DNA of 5,760 nucleotides from Verrucomicrobiota bacterium (GTDB taxonomy: Bacteria; Verrucomicrobiota; Verrucomicrobiia; Verrucomicrobiales; DEV007): NCBI GenBank assembly GCA_013152075.1, contig JAADHD010000300.1:1-5760 (forward strand). The letters are read 5' to 3'. This document shows positions 1 to 5,760 of this stretch, in pieces. A model generated the notes under the pieces. That model made no database searches and had not been told where the DNA came from. It saw only the letters and a program-made list of their open reading frames with translations. Numbering within the stretch: position 1 is the stretch's first letter; every line of letters starts with the position of its first letter. The translations under genes were made by a program, and so were the position numbers.

Positions 1-1447
1 AGCGCGGCTCCTGCAAATTGCGCAAGCCGCGCACAAACACTTCAAAATTCGAACCGTCCGGCTCGCAACGCATCATCGCCCCTTCGTGTGGGTATTCATA
101 CTTCACCCCCTCCTTCGAGGTGACATTAAGCCCCTTGTCCCCGATCGACCAGTAGATACGCCCGTCCGGACCGACGTTCAGCCCATGCATGTAATGCCCG
201 GCATACGCCACATGCACACCAAAACCGTGCGCAATGGATTCTCGTTTGTCCGCCACTCCATCCCCATTCGTATCGCGAAACTTCATCAGCTCGGGCGAAG
301 CCGTCGCATATACATCCCCGTCGTAATACAAAACCCCCGCCATGCTGCCAGTGATCTCCGTCTTGACGTCACTGGCGTAAACCGTTTTTTTATCCGCCTT
401 GCCATCACCATTGCTATCCTCCAGGCGATAAATGGTATCGCTCATCACCATCAAATCCCGCCAGTCATGCGAGCCATCCTTGTTATGATCCACCACTTGT
501 TTTTTGCTATTTTCGCTCTGCCCCTTCTCCGGTGATAACTCACGGTGATAAAATGCGCGCTTATCATCCACCGATCGCAACTTCAAATCCTCTACCATCC
601 ACTCCTGACGAATCGCCAGATCCTGAGCCACACGACGCCGCGCCCCGGTCACATAAGCCACCCCCTTATCATCAAAACTCAGCGCAATCGCATTGTGGAT
701 CTGAAAATCCGGCGTCCACTTTTTGTATTTCAAGCTTTTGGGATCCGCATGTGCCGCCGCTCCCTTGGCTTTGACCTTGATACCTCGCAGTTCCACATCA
801 TCCCACATTCCCGTATCGTCAAAAGAGCCGAGCCCGATACGTCCCCAGTCGAAGGTCTTGTCATGGGCCACCATCATCGGCTTTTTCATGTCATCGAAAT
901 AGACCTCGATCAAACCACTCTCGATCTCACGAACAATCTTAACCTGATGCCAAGTGTCATCCTTCCATGGTGTGCCGGCATTGGTCTTTTCAGAAATTTT
1001 CGTTCGTGGCGCCTCCTTGACGATGAATATCTGGTTGGCATGATCATCCGTCTTCTGCCCGAGATGCACGTAGTAAAAATGCGCCGGATCCTGATAACCA
1101 AAAAACAAACACATATCCCGGTGACCGTAGCTCTTCTTCGTCGTGCGTACTTTTGCCGTAAGAACAAAATCCCCCACCGTATGGTATTTCAACATCGCCA
1201 TGTTGACCGGACTGCGATGCGGCGGCTTGTATTTCGACGCGCCATACAATTCGAACACGCGGCTACTAGGTTTACCAAATTCCCGCACCTTCCAGGCGCT
1301 GGCGTCCGTCGTATCCCAAGCAGCAAAACCAGTTTGAAAATTTTCCTTTAATAAAACAGGTAAATCATCCGCTGCCTGAACGGCAGTCAAAGAAAAAAAA
1401 CACAGGGCGAGGAAAACTCGCCAACACCAGGGGGTAAAGTAACTCAT
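1..1447 (-). CDS. Exported LamG/DUF1080-like plus PVC-type membrane-bound dehydrogenase protein (N-terminal part)
   Basis: The reading frame is open from an ATG at 1447 to the left edge, giving 482 codons without a stop; the C-terminal part lies outside the window. Residues 1-25 form a signal peptide (hydrophobic VFLALCFFSLTAV, cleavage likely after VQA). Residues about 30-225 look like a concanavalin/LamG-type sandwich of the DUF1080 kind, ending in DWGRIGLGSFDDTGMWDD. From about residue 245 the protein matches what I know of the Planctomycete/Verrucomicrobia 'putative membrane-bound dehydrogenase' N-terminal family: HNAIALSFDDKGVAYVTGA, MHGLNVGPDGRIYWSIGDKG (about 419-438) and a terminal GLRNLQE. 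Three Asp-rich loops at about 320-328, 344-352 and 392-400 fit D-x-N-x-D-G-x-x-D and could bind calcium. Full-length relatives usually add HEAT-like repeats and a CxxCH cytochrome domain; those would lie beyond the edge and are not seen. The role is probably periplasmic sugar binding and oxidation, but the substrate is unknown. It is transcribed divergently from the sulfatases. Confidence 0.85.
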   Translation of the reverse strand, partial: MSYFTPWCWRVFLALCFFSLTAVQAADDLPVLLKENFQTGFAAWDTTDASAWKVREFGKPSSRVFELYGASKYKPPHRSPVNMAMLKYHTVGDFVLTAKVRTTKKSYGHRDMCLFFGYQDPAHFYYVHLGQKTDDHANQIFIVKEAPRTKISEKTNAGTPWKDDTWHQVKIVREIESGLIEVYFDDMKKPMMVAHDKTFDWGRIGLGSFDDTGMWDDVELRGIKVKAKGAAAHADPKSLKYKKWTPDFQIHNAIALSFDDKGVAYVTGARRRVAQDLAIRQEWMVEDLKLRSVDDKRAFYHRELSPEKGQSENSKKQVVDHNKDGSHDWRDLMVMSDTIYRLEDSNGDGKADKKTVYASDVKTEITGSMAGVLYYDGDVYATASPELMKFRDTNGDGVADKRESIAHGFGVHVAYAGHYMHGLNVGPDGRIYWSIGDKGLNVTSKEGVKYEYPHEGAMMRCEPDGSNFEVFVRGLRNLQEPR

Positions 1448-1737
1448 AGACAAAACCGCTAACACAAATTGGCTTTACCTGCCACTAAACATATTGGACA
1501 TTTCATGGGAATGTTAGAAATTTAATGTCACCGCCGCGACGCCGTGCCGGCATCAGCAAGCGCTGCAGTCACTCTTTCCTCGCACTTTAACACATAGAGG
1601 CATTCGCGAAGATGAGGCGATAGCTCCTTACGCTTGTCAAAGACGTGATTACGCCGTGCATATTATTTTGTAACGTAGCTTTATCCGTTTACCTATGAGT
1701 CATGAGATTATCAGAATATTTCTCTAAAAATGCAGTT
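1448..1737. promoter_or_regulatory. Divergent intergenic region between the dehydrogenase-like gene and the sulfatase pair
   Basis: These 290 bases separate two divergent starts and should hold both promoters, but none is clear. The best sigma-70-like candidate for the sulfatases is TTGTCA at 1634-1639 followed by an AT-rich CATATTAT at 1659-1666; the 19-base spacing is longer than ideal. On the dehydrogenase side, GACATT (1497-1502) and AATGTC (1524-1529) form an inverted repeat 21 bases apart, with a second overlapping pair ACATT/AATGT at 1498-1502 and 1510-1514. A perfect 8-base palindrome TGCCGGCA lies near 1545-1552. The 9-mer ACGCCGTGC occurs at 1539-1547 and again at 1651-1659. A ten-codon ORF (ATG at 1695, stop ending at 1727) overlaps the alternative sulfatase start in another frame; it could be a leader but is too short to support as a gene. 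No Shine-Dalgarno sequence precedes either flanking gene. Confidence 0.4.
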
Positions 1738-3114
1738 ATGAAATTACTAACGATCATTTTAGCTTTGGTGCTAAATTTCCCTTGGCCAAGCTCAGCAGCC
1801 GACCAGCCTAATTTCCTATTCATCATCGCTGATGATTGCACTTTCCGCGACATTGCCTGTTACGGTGGCCAGGCGTTCACACCAAATATAGATCGTTTGG
1901 CAGCGGAGGGCATGCGTTTCACTCAATGCTTTCAAGCGGCACCGATGTGTTCGCCCACGCGGCATAATATTTATACCGGGCTTTATCCCGTGAAGAGTGG
2001 AGCCTATCCAAATCATACTTTTGCCAAAAAGGGAACAAAAAGCGTGGCCCACTATCTCAAGCGACTCAACTATCGAGTCGCACTTAGTGGCAAGACTCAC
2101 ATTTCCCCGAAGGAGGTCTTTCCTTTCGAATATATGCCGGGCGGAAAGGTGAAAAATAATCCTAATATGGAGGCTATCGGAGCATTGATGAAAGAATCAA
2201 AGCAAAACGATAAGCCTTTTTGCCTATTTGCTTGTTCTAATGAACCGCACACACCATGGAACAAAGGCGATGCGTCGCGTTATAATGCAACTGATCTCAA
2301 GCTGCCTCCATATTTTGTCGATACGCCGGAGACTCGTGAAGCGATGACTCGCTACTTGGCAGAAATTACTTATTTTGATAGTCAGGTGGGAGAGCTGTTG
2401 GTTTTGCTTGAGCAAAACGGTCTCGTTGAAAACACAGTGGTGATAGTGGTTTCCGAGCAAGGGGCCGCTTTTCCTTTTGGTAAATGGACTTGTTATGACA
2501 CGGGTTTACAGAGCGCCTGCATCGTTCGTTGGCCGGGCAAAGTGGCCGCTGAAAAGGTGAGCGATGCGATGATCGAATACGTTGACTTCCTGCCTACGTT
2601 CATCGATGCAGCAGGTGGAGATATTGATGCTGACCTTGATGGCGAAAGTTTTCTTCCCGTTCTTCTAGGGGAAAAAACTACCCACAAAAACTTTGTTTAT
2701 GGAATCATGACCACGCGAGGGATTCTCAGCGGGTCAGACACATTTGGTATTCGTTCGATCCGTAGCGAACGGTATAAATATATCTGGAATTTGACGCCGA
2801 AAATTGAGTTCCAAAACATTTCCATGGAATCACCTGAATTTCTTTCATGGGAAACCAAGGCCGCCGCAGGAGATGCCGATGCTGCGGATAAGGTGAAGCG
2901 CTACCGTGTGCGCCCAGGTGAGGAGCTCTATGATATAACAAAAGATCCTTACGAATGGAATAATCTAGCCAATGATCCTAGCCTAGCGTCGGTCAAGGCT
3001 GAGCTTAGGAGTAAACTGCAAAACTGGATGGAATCCAATGGAGACAAAGGGCAACAGACGGAGTTGCAGGCCTTTGAGCACCAAGTCAAAAAACGGCAGA
3101 AAAAGAAAAAGTAG
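1738..3114 (+). CDS. Exported sulfatase, sulfamidase (heparan N-sulfatase)-like
   Basis: The product is a 458-residue type I (formylglycine) sulfatase. I chose the ATG at 1738 because it begins a compact signal peptide (MKLLTIILALVL, cleavage near SSA-AD); an in-frame ATG at 1702 would add 12 residues. Active-site positions read in order: the Asp-Asp metal pair D32-D33 (FIIADD); C71-S-P-T-R75, where C71 would become formylglycine; K119 and H121 in GKTHIS; H171 in EPHTPW; the pair E240-Q241 in SEQG where most sulfatases have Asp-Asn; and K249 in FGKWTCY. The order and flanking text (GKTHISPKEVFPFEY, then LPPYFVDTP, then VVIVVSEQGAAFPF) resemble human SGSH as I remember it, suggesting the S1_8-type subgroup. 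The likely reaction is hydrolysis of a sulfate ester or N-sulfate on a glycan outside the cytoplasm; the exact substrate cannot be told. The C-terminal sulfatase subdomain ends in ELYDITKDPYEWNNLA, followed by a Lys-rich tail. It probably forms an operon with the next sulfatase. Confidence 0.93.
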   Translation: MKLLTIILALVLNFPWPSSAADQPNFLFIIADDCTFRDIACYGGQAFTPNIDRLAAEGMRFTQCFQAAPMCSPTRHNIYTGLYPVKSGAYPNHTFAKKGTKSVAHYLKRLNYRVALSGKTHISPKEVFPFEYMPGGKVKNNPNMEAIGALMKESKQNDKPFCLFACSNEPHTPWNKGDASRYNATDLKLPPYFVDTPETREAMTRYLAEITYFDSQVGELLVLLEQNGLVENTVVIVVSEQGAAFPFGKWTCYDTGLQSACIVRWPGKVAAEKVSDAMIEYVDFLPTFIDAAGGDIDADLDGESFLPVLLGEKTTHKNFVYGIMTTRGILSGSDTFGIRSIRSERYKYIWNLTPKIEFQNISMESPEFLSWETKAAAGDADAADKVKRYRVRPGEELYDITKDPYEWNNLANDPSLASVKAELRSKLQNWMESNGDKGQQTELQAFEHQVKKRQKKKK

Positions 3115-3126
3115 GCAATATCTTTC

Positions 3127-3183
3127 AACTGTTTAGATCTTTTTTAGAATTGATAAGCCAAGATTTGAAAAACCTGAATAGTT
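3127..3183 (+). other. Possible stem-loop in the gap between the tandem sulfatases
   Basis: In the 81-base gap, AACTGTTTAG (3127-3136) can pair with CTGAATAGTT (3174-3183) over ten positions as RNA, including two G-U wobbles. Inside it, ATCTT (3137-3141) can pair with AAGAT (3160-3164), leaving a nine-base bulge on the 3' side. The fold ends 12 bases before the next start codon, and no U-tract follows, so it does not look like an intrinsic terminator. It might act in mRNA processing or translation of the downstream gene. The region is AT-rich, so a chance fold is quite possible. Confidence 0.22.
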
Positions 3184-3195
3184 ACCACTAAACCT

Positions 3196-4920
3196 ATGAT
3201 CAAACAAATTCTTACCGCTATTTGCGCTTTGCATTTAGCTTATATTCCCACTTACGCAGCTGCCGAACGCCCCAATATCATTCTCATTATGGGAGACGAT
3301 ATGGGAATTTCAGATATAGGTTGTTATGGCAGTGAAATCAAAACTCCGAATCTCGATAACCTAGCCGAAGGAGGCTTGCGCTTCCGACAATTTTACAACA
3401 CCTCCCGCTGTTGTCCCACACGCGCTAGTTTATTGACCGGGCTTTATCCACATCAGGCTGGAATCGGCGATATGATGGATGACTTGGGGATGGACGGCTA
3501 CCGAGGTGAACTCAATCGCAACAGCGTCACCATTGCCGAGGTATTAAAGACCGCAGGCTACCGAACTTATGTTGCGGGCAAATGGCATGTGACTAAAAAA
3601 ACTCAGGCAAACTCTGATGCGGATCGTCGCAACTGGCCTCTACAGCGTGGTTTCGATCGTTTTTATGGCACGATCCACGGAGCGGGTAGTTTCTTTGATC
3701 CTAATTCGCTGACTCGTGATAATTCCTTCATCTCTCCCTTTGACGATCCGGAATATCAGTCAGAGGAGTTTTATTACACCGATGCGATCAGCGATCATGC
3801 AGTTCGATTCGTTCAAGAACATCACCAGGAACAGAGTGACTCACCTTTTTTCATGTATGTCGCTTACACCTCGGCACACTGGCCGATGCATGCACGGAAA
3901 CGTGATATCGCAAAGTACAAGGGCCAGTATGATGCGGGTTATGATGTTATTCGAAAAGCTCGTTATGAAAAAATGATCAACCTCGGATTGATCGATTCGC
4001 AGAGTGCAAAACTCAGCAAATTAAAAGACAGCTGGAAGGAAACAGATCACCTGAAGTGGGATATCGTTAACATGGAAGTTTATGCTGCCATGATTGACAA
4101 CATGGATCAGGGCATCGGACGTATTGTGAAAAGTTTGAAAGAAACGGGACAATACGAAAACACCCTGCTACTTTTTTTCCAGGATAACGGAGGCAGTCAC
4201 GAAGGCATGGGGCGAGGTAATGGTGGTGCGCAACGCCAAGCCGCCCCATCACTTGATCCGCTTTCTAAAAGCTACCTGCAGCTTGACATGATCCCAAAAC
4301 AGACCCGCGATGGATTTCCTATACGACAGGGAAAAGGAGTCACAGCTGGCCCGGAAGACACCTATATTGGTTATGGAAAAGCCTGGGCCACGGTGTCGAA
4401 TACTCCTTTCCGCGAGTATAAACATTGGGTTCACGAAGGCGGAATTTCTACCCCGCTGATAGCGCACTGGCCAGCCAAGATCCGTCGTAAAGGAGAGTGG
4501 GAAAACACACCAAGCCACTTGATCGATCTGATGGCAACTTGCGTTGATGTAGCAGGAGCGGAATACCCTGCGACTTTCCACGGTGGAAAAAATATCACGC
4601 CTATGGAGGGAAAAAGTTTACGTCTCGCTTTTGAAGGCAAAGGAGATCAAATTGATCGCGAAGCGATCTACTGGGAACACGAAGGCAACCGCGCAATCAG
4701 ATCTGGCAATTGGAAACTGGTAGCCAATGGAATCAAGGGGAAGTGGGAGTTGTATGACATCAGTAAAGATCGCAGTGAATTGAATAATTTAGCTGCGACA
4801 ATGCCAGACAAGGTAAAGCGCTTAGCCAACATGTGGAAAGCCTACGCGCAACGCACCAATGTCGTGCCATGGCCTGAAGTGCGAAAAAGAAGAAATGAGG
4901 CTCGACAGAAAAAACATTAA
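3196..4920 (+). CDS. Exported arylsulfatase, AtsA-like (S1_4-type)
   Basis: The 574-residue product has a signal peptide (MIKQILTAICALHLAYIPTYA, cleavage around residues 21-23) directly before the sulfatase core, which supports the ATG at 3196. All the usual type I sulfatase positions are present: D34-D35 (IMGDDMG); C72-C-P-T-R76 followed by ASLLTGLYPHQAG, with C72 as the expected formylglycine; K129 and H131 (GKWH); H228 (SAHWPMHA); D330-N331 (FQDNGG); and K409 in FREYKHWVHEGG. The segment DIAKYKGQYDAGYDVIRKAR (238-257) and the HEGG region are typical of bacterial AtsA-type arylsulfatases. Residues about 335-400 form a long insert before the catalytic Lys. The C-terminal subdomain carries RSGNWKLV and ELYDISKDRSELNNLA. 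The enzyme needs Ca2+ and a formylglycine-generating enzyme encoded elsewhere. It probably removes O-sulfate from a polysaccharide; the natural substrate is unknown. It lies 81 bases after the previous sulfatase on the same strand, and the tail is rich in Lys and Arg. Confidence 0.95.
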   Translation: MIKQILTAICALHLAYIPTYAAAERPNIILIMGDDMGISDIGCYGSEIKTPNLDNLAEGGLRFRQFYNTSRCCPTRASLLTGLYPHQAGIGDMMDDLGMDGYRGELNRNSVTIAEVLKTAGYRTYVAGKWHVTKKTQANSDADRRNWPLQRGFDRFYGTIHGAGSFFDPNSLTRDNSFISPFDDPEYQSEEFYYTDAISDHAVRFVQEHHQEQSDSPFFMYVAYTSAHWPMHARKRDIAKYKGQYDAGYDVIRKARYEKMINLGLIDSQSAKLSKLKDSWKETDHLKWDIVNMEVYAAMIDNMDQGIGRIVKSLKETGQYENTLLLFFQDNGGSHEGMGRGNGGAQRQAAPSLDPLSKSYLQLDMIPKQTRDGFPIRQGKGVTAGPEDTYIGYGKAWATVSNTPFREYKHWVHEGGISTPLIAHWPAKIRRKGEWENTPSHLIDLMATCVDVAGAEYPATFHGGKNITPMEGKSLRLAFEGKGDQIDREAIYWEHEGNRAIRSGNWKLVANGIKGKWELYDISKDRSELNNLAATMPDKVKRLANMWKAYAQRTNVVPWPEVRKRRNEARQKKH

Positions 4921-4995
4921 GATATTTCACCACCCTCTCCCATCACACTCTTTAGAATCTCGGCATTTTTATCTGAACAGGGAGCATTCAATTAA

Positions 4996-5760
4996 TTACT
5001 CACTAGCGCCTTGGAATGGATTCCAATCTGCATCGACTGCAAGGATGTTGTTCTTGGCTACGTAAGACTCATACAGTGCGATCATTTCTTTCAATTTGGC
5101 AGGACGCCCTTTCTCCAAAGGTTTAGATTCAGATGGATCTGAAACCACATTATACAGGTGCCATTCGCCATCACCAAACATTCCAGTTCTGACTCTCATC
5201 GCTTTCAGCTCACCCTGCATCACATAACCGTTTCCAAACAATTCAAATGCCCACCAATCTTTTTCAGTTCTCACCACATCAGACTTTCCTTCTAAAAATG
5301 GTTTGATGCTAATTCCACTTGGCGGAACAATGTTTCTGCCCTTGTAACTGGTCATCGGGTGCTTCACTTTGGCATATTCCAAAATGGTCATCGGAATGTC
5401 TTTCACATACACCACAGCGTTAGATTTCTCACCGGCGCGAGCATGTTTTTCGCTGAATGCACCAGGAGGCACTATCATCATTGGCACCCTGATACCGCCT
5501 TCACCGATGAACCATTTCCACCACTGTAGACCGCCTGTGGCTGCATTTGCCCAAGAAGTGCCAATAACGTTTTCTGAGTTGGCAGTGCCAATCGCTTCAA
5601 ACGAAGAATCAAATTGATTTTCAATCCATTTAGCGAGCTCTGGATTACCCGTCTTAGGGTTTGTCGGCTCTAATCCTTCGGGACCATTATCGGTCATATA
5701 AACGATCAGGGTGTTGTCCAATTGACCTGAACTTTTAAGATAGTCGATGATTTGACCGAT
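4996..5760 (-). CDS. Sulfatase, AtsA-like (C-terminal part)
   Basis: The frame is open from the right edge to a TAA at 4996-4998, giving 254 residues of the C-terminal part; the signal peptide and the formylglycine motif lie outside the window. The fragment starts inside the core with QIIDYLKSSGQLDNTLIVYM, then T-D24-N25-G (the metal-binding Asp-Asn pair, fragment numbering). The motif WANAATGGLQWWKWFIGEGG holds the expected catalytic Lys at about K82 and continues into IRVPMMIVPPGAF. It is the counterpart of the AtsA-family segment that ends in EGGIRVP. The C-terminal subdomain reads EWHLYNVVSDPSESKPLEKG and ends in NPFQGASE, without the basic tail of the other two. A TTG 39 bases from the edge could be taken for a start but falls in the middle of a conserved core helix and is not one. 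The gene converges on the preceding arylsulfatase, with 75 bases between the stops and no convincing terminator hairpin there. Confidence 0.92.
   Translation of the reverse strand: MGQIIDYLKSSGQLDNTLIVYMTDNGPEGLEPTNPKTGNPELAKWIENQFDSSFEAIGTANSENVIGTSWANAATGGLQWWKWFIGEGGIRVPMMIVPPGAFSEKHARAGEKSNAVVYVKDIPMTILEYAKVKHPMTSYKGRNIVPPSGISIKPFLEGKSDVVRTEKDWWAFELFGNGYVMQGELKAMRVRTGMFGDGEWHLYNVVSDPSESKPLEKGRPAKLKEMIALYESYVAKNNILAVDADWNPFQGASE

Noticed and set aside
545..1351. Plus-strand ORF of 268 codons (and shorter plus-strand ORFs at 86-535, 532-774 and 1143-1337)
   Set aside because: They lie opposite the long minus-strand frame, which has a signal peptide and recognisable family motifs throughout; the plus-strand translations show no domain and are rich in His, Arg and Pro as expected for antisense frames.
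1702..1738. Frameshift at the 5' end of the first sulfatase, because the ATG at 1695 has upstream text (acctatga) like that at the start of the second sulfatase
   Set aside because: The ATG at 1738 already gives a complete signal peptide and core, so no missing N-terminal sequence needs explaining; the shared eight bases are probably chance.
1816..4640. Minus-strand ORFs inside the two tandem sulfatases
   Set aside because: Short, without recognisable motifs, and fully overlapped by well-supported sulfatase coding sequence.
4921..4995. Bidirectional terminator between the convergent genes
   Set aside because: Only a five-base CTCCC/GGGAG pairing with a loop of about 38 bases is present, and no hairpin with a T-run was found.
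4996..5721. A start at the TTG at 5721 for the right-hand minus-strand sulfatase
   Set aside because: The frame continues upstream to the window edge with typical sulfatase core sequence, so the gene is a fragment cut by the window, not a short protein starting here.
1..5760. Mobile element, CRISPR array, tRNA or rRNA
   Set aside because: No transposase motifs, no terminal inverted repeats, no regularly spaced repeats and no tRNA-like or rRNA-like sequence was recognised.

Overview
The window carries three sulfatase genes and part of a large predicted secreted protein of a type typical of the Planctomycetota-Verrucomicrobiota (PVC) group. The marine-type PVC bacteria (Verrucomicrobiota, Planctomycetota, and by gene content also Lentisphaerota or Kiritimatiellota) are the most likely source, because they combine many exported sulfatases with this 'membrane-bound dehydrogenase / PVC heme protein' family. 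Moderate GC, and no visible Shine-Dalgarno sequence before any of the three starts in the window, are compatible with that. This is inference from gene content; no 16S or other phylogenetic marker is present.

Layout. Positions 1-1447 (minus strand) hold the first 482 codons of an exported protein: signal peptide, a LamG/DUF1080-like beta-sandwich, then the start of a beta-propeller-like dehydrogenase domain with three D-x-N-x-D-G-x-x-D loops. It runs off the left edge. A 290-base divergent intergenic region (1448-1737) separates it from two tandem plus-strand sulfatases. The first (1738-3114) resembles heparan N-sulfatase/sulfamidase. The second (3196-4920) is an arylsulfatase of the AtsA type. 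They are 81 bases apart and probably co-transcribed. The right end (4996-5760, minus strand) is the C-terminal part of a third sulfatase, also AtsA-like, convergent with the second and cut by the window edge.

How the genes may work together. All three complete N-termini carry export signals, so the products are predicted to act in the periplasm or outside the cell. The sulfatases would remove sulfate esters (or an N-sulfate, for the sulfamidase-like one) from sulfated glycans. The LamG-dehydrogenase protein could bind or oxidise sugars and pass electrons to a heme domain expected beyond the left edge. This looks like part of a sulfated-polysaccharide degradation locus, although no glycoside hydrolase, lyase, transporter or formylglycine-generating enzyme is visible here.

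The most unusual detail is in the first sulfatase. The usual Asp-Asn metal-binding pair is Glu-Gln, while the other catalytic positions are retained. I see no mobile element, CRISPR array, tRNA, rRNA or clearly new system in the window.
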